A DNA stretch of 15,104 bases from an uncultured Bacillota bacterium (GTDB lineage Bacteria; Bacillota_I; Bacilli_A; RFN20; CAG-826): assembly GCA_949298295.1 (NCBI GenBank), contig CASFWS010000066.1:1-15104 (forward strand). The letters are read 5' to 3'. Positions 1 to 7,041 of this stretch are shown one piece after another. The first letter of the stretch is position 1. Each line of letters opens with the position of its first letter. Under the pieces are notes generated by a model. It saw only the letters and a list, made by a program, of their open reading frames with translations, was not told the DNA's origin and made no database searches. The translations under genes were made by a program, and so were the position numbers.

Positions 1-850
1 TGCTTAGTTCGCTCGTGGTCCATCCGGCATCGGTCAAGGTAATCGCGTAATCCTCGCTGGGATCGGTGGCCGTATAGCCGTCAACCTCGATGTAGGGGTA
101 GTCCGAACTCGGCTCATAAATGAGGTACTCGTCGGCTTCAAAGGCCGGGACCTCGACGCCGGTGATCCCGTAATAATACTCGAGGTAGTCAGCGATATCG
201 GCCGACGGGAATTCGGTAATGGGCGGTTCTGTGTAGTAGAGATAAGCAATCATGCCACCGATCCCCTCCGAAGCGAAATTCTCAGTTTCGTCGAGGAAAT
301 AAATATCGATTTGGATGGCTGCCCCGTCGTCGAATTCGATGTCGAGAACGACTTCCCCGTCCATGATTTCGTAACCCATCGACCCATAGAGGTCGGTGTT
401 GTCGACATAACCGGCATCGATGAGGACACTAGCCCAGTCGGTCACCAGCGAATAGTCGATATTGTCGGCGACGATGGCAAAGTTGCCGTTCGTGTCCTGC
501 CCAAGATAAGGATCGGCTGCGGCCAAGTCGGCGGTCACCGGCGGGACGTGGTCGCCGGTAAGATAAGCGAGGTTCGCCTCCATTTCGGCGTCCCAGGCGC
601 CAAGTTCGATTCCGTCTTCGCTCGTCGTCGAATCGGAAGGAGAGCTCGTGCTATCGCCGCTCTCGATGGGCGTGGAAGTCGAAGAGGATCCCGGAATGGA
701 GCCCTCCGACAGAGACGATGAATCGGTCCCGCTGATTTCCGAAGAAGATTCGGCAGGGGTAGACGTTGAGGAGTCGGCGGTCACCCCGCCGCAAGAGGCG
801 AGGCCGAGGAGAGCGCCGAGGGAAAGAAGAACCAACGCTTTCTTTTCCAT
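1..850 (-). CDS. Secreted lipoprotein with Ser/Thr-rich linker and repeated domain (C-terminus outside window)
   Basis: The reading frame starts with ATG at 850 and is open to the window edge, giving 283 codons with no stop. The N-terminus is MEKKALVLL followed by a hydrophobic stretch and the lipobox LASC, with the lipidated Cys at about residue 20. This predicts SPII processing and anchoring to the outer face of the membrane. Residues 23 to 75 are a low-complexity Ser/Thr/Pro/Glu linker, as often seen between the lipid anchor and the folded part in Bacillota. The rest is acidic and Tyr/Asp-rich and appears to hold two related units, from about residues 82 and 218, each with an (I/L)xxAG(Y/W) motif (LIDAGY and LTDAGW). 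An AAGGA Shine-Dalgarno lies 13 nt upstream, rather far. I do not recognise the family; a surface-exposed binding or structural role is only inferred. Confidence 0.85.
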   Translation of the reverse strand, partial: MEKKALVLLSLGALLGLASCGGVTADSSTSTPAESSSEISGTDSSSLSEGSIPGSSSTSTPIESGDSTSSPSDSTTSEDGIELGAWDAEMEANLAYLTGDHVPPVTADLAAADPYLGQDTNGNFAIVADNIDYSLVTDWASVLIDAGYVDNTDLYGSMGYEIMDGEVVLDIEFDDGAAIQIDIYFLDETENFASEGIGGMIAYLYYTEPPITEFPSADIADYLEYYYGITGVEVPAFEADEYLIYEPSSDYPYIEVDGYTATDPSEDYAITLTDAGWTTSELS

Positions 851-895
851 GGTTTTTATGAGTTCCTTTCTTGTCCGTCTAGCACGAACATAGGG

Positions 896-925
896 CAAAT
901 ATGCGGTGAGCGCGGCAAATGTCAA
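896..925 (-). promoter_or_regulatory. Promoter candidate for the lipoprotein gene
   Basis: On the minus strand a perfect -35 TTGACA lies at 925-920. An 18-bp spacer separates it from a weak -10 TATTTG at 901-896. This would give a leader of roughly 40 nt before the ATG at 850. The -35 is a full consensus match but the -10 is poor, so the exact promoter is uncertain. Confidence 0.4.
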
Positions 926-960
926 TTGAAATATGACACATTGATAACATTTCTTTTTCG

Positions 961-1110
961 AAGCCTGCCTCCCGGCCCTGGGCTCGTATTTCTGAAGTTG
1001 AGCTTTCTGAACAATGTAACGGCATTCCGCTTAGTGCCGCCCCCGTTCGAGGGCAAGTTCCCTGACCGCTGGGGCCAGCCAATCCGCAGATCGCCGGAAT
1101 CAGAAGGCTC
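961..1110. ncRNA. Possible structured RNA in the lipoprotein/ppdK intergenic region
   Basis: This GC-rich block without a convincing ORF lies between two divergent genes and upstream of the ppdK promoter. Nested long-range complementarity is visible by eye: AGCCT 962-966 with AGGCT 1105-1109, CCGGC 972-976 with GCCGG 1093-1097, and GGCT 981-984 with AGCC 1077-1080. Inside are local hairpins: GGCATT 1021-1026 with AGTGCC 1033-1038, and GCCC 1039-1042 with GGGC 1051-1054. The stretch 1045-1064 (GTTCG, then GGGC, then CCCTGA) faintly recalls part of the 6S RNA central region, but the overall fold does not match 6S, so this is not an identification. No clear promoter or U-run terminator fixes the strand. 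It could instead be a decayed gene or chance GC-rich pairing. Confidence 0.25.
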
Positions 1111-1168
1111 CAAAAAAGCAACTAAGAATGGGGCAAAGGGGTTATTTCTTCTAATAAGAAGAAGCCGG

Positions 1169-1177
1169 TGCTATCAT
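1169..1177 (+). promoter_or_regulatory. Extended -10 promoter of ppdK
   Basis: TGC at 1169-1171 is followed directly by TATCAT at 1172-1177, an extended -10 (TGn plus a 5/6 hexamer). There is no good -35 at 16-18 bp, as is usual for extended -10 promoters. The predicted start near 1184 gives a leader of about 40 nt. A 6-bp inverted repeat (TTCTTC 1146-1151, GAAGAA 1157-1162) lies where the -35 would be and could be an activator or repressor site. Confidence 0.5.
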
Positions 1178-1189
1178 TTTTAACGCCAG

Positions 1190-1219
1190 GGCGCGCAAAG
1201 CGCCTAGTTACTTAGGAGG
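1190..1219 (+). promoter_or_regulatory. ppdK leader hairpin and Shine-Dalgarno
   Basis: The leader holds a perfect 5-bp GC hairpin, GGCGC 1190-1194, loop GCAAA, GCGCC 1200-1204. A consensus AGGAGG follows at 1214-1219, five bases before the ATG. The hairpin stops nine bases short of the Shine-Dalgarno, so it should not block it. It sits near the 5' end of the predicted transcript and may stabilise the mRNA of a highly expressed gene. Confidence 0.4.
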
Positions 1220-1224
1220 AAAAC

Positions 1225-3828
1225 ATGGCAGAAAAGAAGTACGTCTTCTCCTTCAAGGAATCCACCGAACTTCATCTCGGCAAGGACATCCTTGGCGGCA
1301 AAGGCTATGGCCTCGCCGAAATGACGGCGGCCGGCGTCAACATCCCGGCTGGCTTTACCATTTCGACCGAAGCCTGCACTCTCTACTACGAAAGCGGGAA
1401 AACGATCCCCGACTTCGTGTGGAACGACATCGTGAACCACATCCACGAAGTCGAAAAGGTGGACAACAAGTCCTTCGGGGGCGGAACCGGCGTTCCTCTC
1501 CTCGTATCTGTTCGTTCGGGCGCCCGCATCTCGATGCCGGGCATGATGGACACCATCCTCAACCTCGGTCTCAACGACACCACGGTCGAGGAACTCGCGA
1601 AGGCCAGCAGCAACGAGCGTTTCGCTTATGACTGCTACCGCCGCTTCATCCTCATGTTCACGAACATCGCCAAGGGCCATCCGCGGACCGACATGGACCG
1701 GATGCTCGACGAAATCAAGGAAGCGAACGGCTATAAGCTCGACACCGAAGTCACGACCGAGCAACTCAAGAAGCTCGTTCTCGAGTACAAGGCCTACTAT
1801 AAGAAGACCTTCGGCGAAGACTTCCCGGCCGATCCCTACGTTCAGCTCCGCGAGGCGGTCGCGGCCGTCTTCCGCAGCTGGGACAACGAACGCGCCAACG
1901 TCTACCGTCAGATGAACGGCATCCCCTACGAATGGGGCACCGCCGTCAACGTCCAGACGATGGTCTTCGGCAACATGGGCGAAGATTCCGGCACCGGCGT
2001 TGCCTTCTCCCGCAACCCGTCCACCGGCGAAAAGAACATCTACGCCGAATTCCTCCCGAATGCTCAGGGCGAAGACGTCGTCGCCGGCATCCGGACCCCG
2101 CTCCACATCGATGAGCTCGCGAAGCGGATGCCCGAAGTCTACAAGGAGTTCATGGCCACCATCGGGCGCATGGAGCACTACTTCCGCGACATGCAGGACA
2201 TGGAGTACACCATCGAGCGCGGCAAGCTTTACTTCCTCCAGACCCGGAACGGCAAGCGGACCGCCCGCGCGGCTGTCAAGATTGCCTGCGACCTCGTTGA
2301 CGAAGGCCTCATCGATGAAGAAGAGGCAACCCTCCGCGTCGAGCCGAAGGCCCTCAACGACCTTCTCCACCCGACCTTCGATCCGGCCGATCTCAAGAAG
2401 CACACCCCGGTCGTGACCGGTCTCCCGGCCTCCCCGGGTGCCGGTACCGGCGCTCTCGTCTTCACGGCCGAGGAAGCCAAGGCTCGCCATGACGCCGGGA
2501 CCAAGGTCGTCCTTGCCCGCGCCGAGACCTCTCCGGAAGACATCATCGGCATGGTCAATGCCGAAGCCATCATCACGGCTCGCGGCGGCATGACCTCGCA
2601 CGCCGCCGTCGTTGCCCGTTCGATGGGCAAGTGCTGCGTTGCCGGCTGCACCGATGCCATCATCAACGAAGAAGCCAAGACCATGACCATCAAGGGCCAT
2701 GTCTACCATGACGGCGACATCGTCTCCGTCGACGGTTCCACCGGCCACGTCTACGAAGGCTCCATCGCCATGATGGATGCTTCCCTCTCTGGCGACTTCG
2801 GCCGCCTGATGGGCTGGGCCGACAAGTACCGGAGGCTCAAGATCCGCGCCAACTGCAACACCCCGCTCGATGCCCAGAATGCCCGCAAGTTCGGCGCCGA
2901 AGGCATCGGCCTCTGCCGGACGGAGCGCATGTTCTTCGCCGATGACCGGATCCTCAACATGAGGTCCATGATCCTTAGCGACACCGCCGAGCAGCGCGAA
3001 GCCGCCCTCGAGCGCCTCCGCCCCTATCAGGTCAGCGACTTCTACGCCATGTACATGGCCAACCCGGACAGCCACGTCTGCATCCGTCTCCTCGATCCGC
3101 CTCTCCACGAGTTCCTCCCGGAAATCCACGAAGAAGAGAAGATCGAAGGCATTGCCAAGGCCCTGAACGTCTCGGTCCAGAAGGTCAAGGAGCGCATCGA
3201 GCAACTCCATCAGGCCAACCCGATGATGGGCTTCCGTGGCTGCCGCCTCTGCGTTGCCTACCCGGAAATCTACCGGATGCAGGCCACCGCCATCATCCAA
3301 GCGGCCCTCAAGGCCAGCAAGGAACTCGGCCACGACATCGAGCCGGAAATCATGATTCCGCTCGCTGGCGAGGTCAAGGAATTCAAGTGGGCCAAGGCCG
3401 TCGTCACCGAAGCCGTCGAGGCCGAGATGAAGAAGGAAGGCCACACCCTCTCCTACAAGATCGCGGAATTCTTCTCCTTCGGGACCAACGACCTCACGCA
3501 GCTCACCATGGGCTTCTCCCGTGACGACTCCGGTCAGTTCCTCCCCTTCTACTACGATCGCAAGATCTATGAGTTCGATCCCTTCCAGACCGTCGACAAG
3601 GAAGGCGTCGGCGAACTCGTCAAGATTGCCTTCGACCGCGGCCGGGCCGCGCGTCCGGAACTCGTCGTCGGCGTTTGCGGCGAGACCGGCGGCGATCCGG
3701 CTTCCATCGCCTTCTATGATGGAGTCGGCCTCGACTACGTCTCCTGCTCTCCGTTCCGGGTGCCGCTTGCCCGCCTTGCCGCGGCCCAGGCGAACATCCT
3801 CCATAAGCGGGCGACCGCCAAGAAGTAA
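1225..3828 (+). CDS. ppdK: Pyruvate, phosphate dikinase
   Basis: The 867-aa product has the usual length and order of bacterial PPDK. It is a cytosolic enzyme interconverting pyruvate, ATP and phosphate with PEP, AMP and pyrophosphate. The N-terminal nucleotide-binding domain has SVRSGARISMPGMMDT at about residues 92-107. The swivelling phosphohistidine domain has GGMTSHAAVVARSMGKCC, with catalytic His at residue 459. The C-terminal TIM barrel carries GFRGCRL and GVCGETGGDP, with the active-site Cys at residue 818. A consensus Shine-Dalgarno fixes the start, and a terminator follows, so it is monocistronic. Codon use is strongly biased to C-ending codons, which suggests high expression; that bias also creates a long stop-free antisense frame. 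No adjacent PPDK regulatory kinase/phosphatase gene is seen. The enzyme fits a PPi-linked glycolysis or PEP-recycling role, which is inference. Confidence 0.98.
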   Translation: MAEKKYVFSFKESTELHLGKDILGGKGYGLAEMTAAGVNIPAGFTISTEACTLYYESGKTIPDFVWNDIVNHIHEVEKVDNKSFGGGTGVPLLVSVRSGARISMPGMMDTILNLGLNDTTVEELAKASSNERFAYDCYRRFILMFTNIAKGHPRTDMDRMLDEIKEANGYKLDTEVTTEQLKKLVLEYKAYYKKTFGEDFPADPYVQLREAVAAVFRSWDNERANVYRQMNGIPYEWGTAVNVQTMVFGNMGEDSGTGVAFSRNPSTGEKNIYAEFLPNAQGEDVVAGIRTPLHIDELAKRMPEVYKEFMATIGRMEHYFRDMQDMEYTIERGKLYFLQTRNGKRTARAAVKIACDLVDEGLIDEEEATLRVEPKALNDLLHPTFDPADLKKHTPVVTGLPASPGAGTGALVFTAEEAKARHDAGTKVVLARAETSPEDIIGMVNAEAIITARGGMTSHAAVVARSMGKCCVAGCTDAIINEEAKTMTIKGHVYHDGDIVSVDGSTGHVYEGSIAMMDASLSGDFGRLMGWADKYRRLKIRANCNTPLDAQNARKFGAEGIGLCRTERMFFADDRILNMRSMILSDTAEQREAALERLRPYQVSDFYAMYMANPDSHVCIRLLDPPLHEFLPEIHEEEKIEGIAKALNVSVQKVKERIEQLHQANPMMGFRGCRLCVAYPEIYRMQATAIIQAALKASKELGHDIEPEIMIPLAGEVKEFKWAKAVVTEAVEAEMKKEGHTLSYKIAEFFSFGTNDLTQLTMGFSRDDSGQFLPFYYDRKIYEFDPFQTVDKEGVGELVKIAFDRGRAARPELVVGVCGETGGDPASIAFYDGVGLDYVSCSPFRVPLARLAAAQANILHKRATAKK

Positions 3829-3845
3829 TCGCTTCTAGCCATCTG

Positions 3846-3875
3846 GAGGCTCTCCCTTTGGGAGGGCCTCTTTTT
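3846..3875 (+). terminator. Rho-independent terminator of ppdK
   Basis: GAGGCTCTCCC at 3846-3856 pairs with GGGAGGGCCTC at 3860-3870 (11 pairs, one U-G) around a TTT loop. TTTTT follows at 3871-3875, 18 nt after the ppdK stop codon. Confidence 0.93.
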
Positions 3876-3931
3876 GTTATTTCAATGGCTTTTTGCGGAG
3901 CTTATTAACATAATGAGGCAGGGAAGAGATT

Positions 3932-4543
3932 ATGACAGAACGCGAAAAAATGCTGGCCGGACACATTTACGATCCGACCGATCCTGAGCTGGGCCGCCTC
4001 TCGAAAGAGGCCAAGCACAAGGCCTACCTTGTAAACCAAACGGACCCGATCGACGAACAAGCTTACGCGAATAGGCTCCGCGACCTTTTCCCGGGACTGG
4101 GCGAAAATTCCTATGTCGCCCCCGGGGTTCAAGTCGACTACGGAATCCATTTCTACACCGGAAAGAACTTCTATGCCAACCACGGCTTCGTCGTCCTCGA
4201 CGTCTGCCCCGTCACTTGCGGGGACAACGTAATGTGCGGGGTCGGGGTCCATCTCGTCGCGCCCCTTCACCCCCTCCTTTCCTCGGAGCGGAATCCGCGC
4301 CTGCAAAAGGACGGAACCGTCCATGACCTCGAATACGGAAAGCCGATCGTCATCGGCAATGGGGTTTGGCTTGCCTCCGACGTAACGGTCTGCGGGGGCG
4401 TAACGATCGGCGACAATGCCGTTATCGCGGCCGGAGCCGTCGTGGTAAGCGACATTCCTTCGGGCGTTTTAGCCGGCGGAGTCCCCTGCCGGGTCATCAG
4501 GCCGTTGACGGAAAAAGACCGCCTTGGGGTTTACGAGGATTAA
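3932..4543 (+). CDS. Maltose/galactoside-type O-acetyltransferase (LbH family)
   Basis: This 203-aa protein has the layout of the Maa/LacA/NodL acetyltransferases, which move acetyl from acetyl-CoA to a sugar hydroxyl. The N-terminal maltose-acetyltransferase cap begins MTEREKMLAGHIYDP, with DP(E)L and RL turns. A left-handed beta-helix of hexapeptide repeats follows from about residue 60 to 190. The expected catalytic His is residue 113 in PLHPLLSSERNP, and the acetyl-CoA side has IGNGVWLASDVTVCGGVTIG at 141-160. The natural acceptor cannot be read from sequence; many family members act in sugar detoxification. A possible -10, CATAAT at 3909-3914, and a modest AGGGAAG ribosome site precede the ATG, so it may have its own promoter after the ppdK terminator. 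Its TAA overlaps the stop of the convergent gene by three bases. Confidence 0.93.
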   Translation: MTEREKMLAGHIYDPTDPELGRLSKEAKHKAYLVNQTDPIDEQAYANRLRDLFPGLGENSYVAPGVQVDYGIHFYTGKNFYANHGFVVLDVCPVTCGDNVMCGVGVHLVAPLHPLLSSERNPRLQKDGTVHDLEYGKPIVIGNGVWLASDVTVCGGVTIGDNAVIAAGAVVVSDIPSGVLAGGVPCRVIRPLTEKDRLGVYED

Positions 4544-4749
4544 TCGAATTCGCGAAGGAGAAGCGTTCTTTCGCTTTCGTAGTCGAAAGGGCTGATTTCC
4601 TTGTTCCGATAAGCAACCTCGAGAACAGCCATGGCCTGGCTTTTGGCCCCGCTTTTGCGGAGGCGCTCGACCTCGTCGAGCACCTTTTCGCGGGCGCTCG
4701 GGCCGGAGGCCGGTCCTTTTTTCTTGTGGGAGAAAGAGAAAATGCTCAT
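4540..4749 (-). CDS. Small hypothetical protein, last gene of the DUF362-macrodomain operon
   Basis: This 69-aa protein has no signal peptide or membrane segment. It starts MSIFSFSHKKKGP, then has a charged, probably helical stretch at residues 18-40 (AREKVLDEVERLRKSGAKSQ). A C-terminal ISPFDYESERTLLLREFD may be a second helix, and faintly recalls short C-terminal oligomerisation (SHOCT-like) helices. That likeness is weak and I assign no function. Its ATG overlaps the TGA of the macrodomain gene (ATGA), so it is probably translated by coupling. It is likely real because of this overlap, the sense coding bias and the lack of any gap. Confidence 0.7.
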   Translation of the reverse strand: MSIFSFSHKKKGPASGPSAREKVLDEVERLRKSGAKSQAMAVLEVAYRNKEISPFDYESERTLLLREFD

Positions 4750-5534
4750 CTTAGCAGCTCCTCGTAATAATCGTATTGCTTCTCGTCGGGCAAAACAAAG
4801 ACGACGATCGGGGCTTTTTCGTGCCGCGAATGGTAAATCTCCACCGCATCAGAGGCAATGCGGGCGGCTTCGCGGTAGGGATAGCGGTTCCCGCCGGTTG
4901 CCAAGGAGGAAAAGGCGACGCTTCTCAAATGATGCATCTCCGCGGCCGAAAGAGCGTTCCAATAGGCTTGCCGGAGGGCTTTCTCGTCGCGCTCGGTGAC
5001 CCGCACTTCAACCTTGGGGACTGTAACGGCGATCAGCTTGGAAGACGGGATATTCCTTGAAGGGAGGACGCAGGCTGTTCCAAGAGGCTTTTCTTGGCTC
5101 TTGCCGGCATCTTTCAAGGCCCGTAGGCTCTCTTTGAAGGAAGGGCCGACGGCCGCCTGGATCTGAGCCTCAAGCGAGGTGTCCCCCGGAACGAGGCTCC
5201 CTTCGAGGCTTGGATTCACGGAAAAGACGATCGCATCGGACGCGACGCGGCGGATGTCGCCTTTCCAATAGGCCGTTTTGGGAAGCGAAGAAAGGGGAAG
5301 GGTTAAGGGATCGAAGGACCCTCGCTCGGCCGCTTCCTCTGAGAGAAGGGCGTCGATATCGCGCTTGACGGCCAAGGGAAGTCCCTCCCCTTCATAAAAG
5401 GAAAGGAGGCTCTGAAGAGCCTTCCTTAAGCCTTGATATGTCGATAAATCCCGCGGAAGAAACCGCTCGAAGGAGGCATAGCGCCCCCGAAGGAAAGCGA
5501 CGATTTCCGCCAAGCGGGAAAGTGGAAGCGGCAT
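4746..5534 (-). CDS. Macrodomain protein of zinc-macrodomain architecture, zinc-ligand motif lost
   Basis: The 262-aa protein matches the layout of the approx. 265-aa protein-ADP-ribose hydrolases: a helical N-terminal extension (residues 1-80), then a macrodomain (about 88-235). Visible landmarks are YWKGDI 89-94, DAIVFSVN 100-107, LPSRNIPSSKLIAVTVP 157-173 and VAFSSLATGGNRYP 206-219. In family members as I remember them, the loop after the NAAN motif reads like GCFxPCHxCIDNAIH, carrying Cys/His zinc ligands. Here residues 112-126 read GSLVPGDTSLEAQIQ, so each of those Cys/His positions is replaced. The first Asn of NAAN is Phe; the second is kept (N107). It may bind ADP-ribose without hydrolysing it, or have another ligand. 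The start overlaps the upstream stop (TAATG), and it ends with ATGA onto the 69-aa gene. Confidence 0.85.
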   Translation of the reverse strand: MPLPLSRLAEIVAFLRGRYASFERFLPRDLSTYQGLRKALQSLLSFYEGEGLPLAVKRDIDALLSEEAAERGSFDPLTLPLSSLPKTAYWKGDIRRVASDAIVFSVNPSLEGSLVPGDTSLEAQIQAAVGPSFKESLRALKDAGKSQEKPLGTACVLPSRNIPSSKLIAVTVPKVEVRVTERDEKALRQAYWNALSAAEMHHLRSVAFSSLATGGNRYPYREAARIASDAVEIYHSRHEKAPIVVFVLPDEKQYDYYEELLR

Positions 5535-6649
5535 TATTTCATCTCGATGAGATTGTATTCGCGGCTTCCAAGCCCGATTTTCTCCCCTTGGATCAACGCG
5601 GCTTCCCAGTCGACGTGGGGATTGTTGTCATGGAAGACTTGGCCCGTCTTCTCGCTTTTGGCCAGATTGTCGCCAAGTTGCGAATTGCGGAAAGCCGTTT
5701 GCTTGTTGCAAAGGTCGACGCAGGCCTGATCGAGGGCCACGGGATCGCTCGAACAAAGCATGCCGACGTCGGGGATGATCGGGGCATCGTTTTCGCCATG
5801 GCAATCACAATTCGGGGAAACGTCGGTGATAAGAGCGATGTGAAAGCAATGACGGCCATCGACGACCGCTTTCGTATATTCGGCGATTTTGTAACCCAGA
5901 AGAGTGTTCGAATTGTACTCAATCGGGGAGATGGCATCGAAAGAACAGGCGCCGATGCAGCGGCCGCAGCCCTTGCACTTCTCGAGGTCGACCACGGCTT
6001 TGTTATCGACATAGCTGATGGCATCGGATCCGCACTCCTTGGCGCAGCGGCGGCATCCGCGGCACTTCGCGGAATCGATCCTCGGCTTTCCGTTACTATG
6101 CTGATCCATCTTGCCAGCCCGCGATCCGCATCCCATGCCGATGTTTTTCATGGCTCCGCCGAAACCGGCTTCCTCATGCCCTTTGAAATGGGTAAGGGAT
6201 ATGAATGCATCGGCATCCATGACGGCGCGGCCGATATGAGCGTACTTGATGTATTCACCTCCGCGAACCGGAACATCGACTTCGTCGGTTCCTTTGAGCC
6301 CATCGCCGATAATGACATGACAGCCGGTCGTCATCTCGTTAAAACCGTTCATCTGAGCGCAGGTAAGATGGTCGAGGGCGTTTTTCCGGAAGCCCGGATA
6401 GAGGGTGTTGCAATCAGTCAAAAACGGCTTGCCCCCGGCCTCTATCACGAGATCAGCAACGGCCTTGGCGTAGTTCGGACGGAGGAAAGAAAGGTTGCCG
6501 TACTCGCCGAAGTGCATCTTGATTGCGACAAATTTGCCTTCGAAATCGATGTCTTTGAACCCGCCTTTGATGAGAAGCCTTTGCAGCTTGTGAGTCAGGG
6601 ATTCTCCAACGCGGACACGGAAGTCGGTGTAATAAACATTGCTGGCCAT
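5534..6649 (-). CDS. DUF362 protein with two 4Fe-4S ferredoxin motifs
   Basis: This 371-aa cytosolic iron-sulfur protein has the DUF362 fold split around a ferredoxin insert. The N-terminal part has KMHFGEYGN at 44-52 and LTDCNTLYPGFR at 77-88. The central part has HFKGHEEAGFGGAMKNIGMG at 154-173. The insert has two complete CxxCxxCxxxC motifs, Cys 196/199/202/206 and Cys 225/228/231/235, enough for two 4Fe-4S clusters. The C-terminal DUF362 part resumes with ALITDVSPNCDCHGENDAPI and SDPVALDQACVDL. Related proteins are widespread in anaerobes and of unproven function; electron transfer or a redox maturation role is inferred. An AAGGAG site lies 12 nt before the ATG. It starts 19 nt after the RelB-like gene and overlaps the macrodomain start by one base, so it is probably co-transcribed with both. 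Confidence 0.92.
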   Translation of the reverse strand: MASNVYYTDFRVRVGESLTHKLQRLLIKGGFKDIDFEGKFVAIKMHFGEYGNLSFLRPNYAKAVADLVIEAGGKPFLTDCNTLYPGFRKNALDHLTCAQMNGFNEMTTGCHVIIGDGLKGTDEVDVPVRGGEYIKYAHIGRAVMDADAFISLTHFKGHEEAGFGGAMKNIGMGCGSRAGKMDQHSNGKPRIDSAKCRGCRRCAKECGSDAISYVDNKAVVDLEKCKGCGRCIGACSFDAISPIEYNSNTLLGYKIAEYTKAVVDGRHCFHIALITDVSPNCDCHGENDAPIIPDVGMLCSSDPVALDQACVDLCNKQTAFRNSQLGDNLAKSEKTGQVFHDNNPHVDWEAALIQGEKIGLGSREYNLIEMK

Positions 6650-6668
6650 GTGGTGAGCTTACTCCTTC

Positions 6669-7013
6669 TTAAAGTTTGTCGATAGCGTGCTTGAACGAGG
6701 TCGTCCCCTTAATTGTAGCCGTCTCCGGACTTTCCCGCTCCATCCTTTTAGGATGCTTTGGCTTTTTCTCCTCTTTGGTATCGGCTGGATAGCCAGTAGT
6801 GATTGGTTCGGTTTGATGAACCGGGGTTTTCGGCGTTTCGAAAGGTGTCTCATTTCGAGCGGTTAAGGAAAAAGGAATTCCCCCAGTACGGGCAATGGCC
6901 TTCAAATACAAAGTGATGGCCGCCGTCATCGAGAGCCCTAATTCATCGAGGACATTTTCCGCGTTCTCTTTTACTTGTTTATCTACTCTAAGATTAAGCG
7001 TATCTTTGCCCAT
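6669..7013 (-). CDS. RelB/DinJ-family antitoxin-like protein, no adjacent toxin
   Basis: The first 52 residues match the RelB/DinJ N-terminal ribbon-helix-helix domain: DTLNLRVDKQVKENAENVL, then LGLSMTAAITLYLKAIARTGGIPF, very like the DinJ motif. This fold dimerises, binds palindromic DNA and autorepresses. Residues 53-98 are an unusual Pro/Thr/Lys/Glu-rich linker without predicted fold. The end, TTSFKHAIDKL, looks like the short C-terminal helix by which such antitoxins hold a toxin. No RelE/YafQ toxin gene is next to it: downstream is the DUF362 gene, upstream the 84-aa gene. The segment is visibly more AT-rich than the housekeeping genes, hinting at acquisition. It has an AAGGAAGG ribosome site and its own promoter with palindromic operators. 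It may now be a plain transcription regulator of the operon. Confidence 0.82.
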   Translation of the reverse strand: MGKDTLNLRVDKQVKENAENVLDELGLSMTAAITLYLKAIARTGGIPFSLTARNETPFETPKTPVHQTEPITTGYPADTKEEKKPKHPKRMERESPETATIKGTTSFKHAIDKL

Positions 7014-7041
7014 GCCATCCTTCCTTTTCTACAATTTTCCT

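Noticed and set aside
311..721. Plus-strand ORF over the lipoprotein gene
   Set aside because: The minus frame has a signal peptide, lipobox and linker and is open for 283 codons; the plus frame is a shadow.
965..990. SRP RNA-like motif on the minus strand (CAGGGCCGGGAGG, resembling CAGGUCCGGAAGG)
   Set aside because: The universal 3' side of the symmetric loop (AGCAGC) is absent, the outer stem does not pair, and no promoter or terminator frames it.
1015..1095. tRNA-like GTTCGAG with a pairing arm
   Set aside because: No acceptor stem, D-loop or anticodon arm of proper size could be placed on either strand.
1204..3804. A very long stop-free antisense frame covering ppdK
   Set aside because: ppdK has all PPDK motifs and a strong Shine-Dalgarno. 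The antisense frame arises from its extreme C-ending codon bias and encodes a low-complexity, family-less protein.
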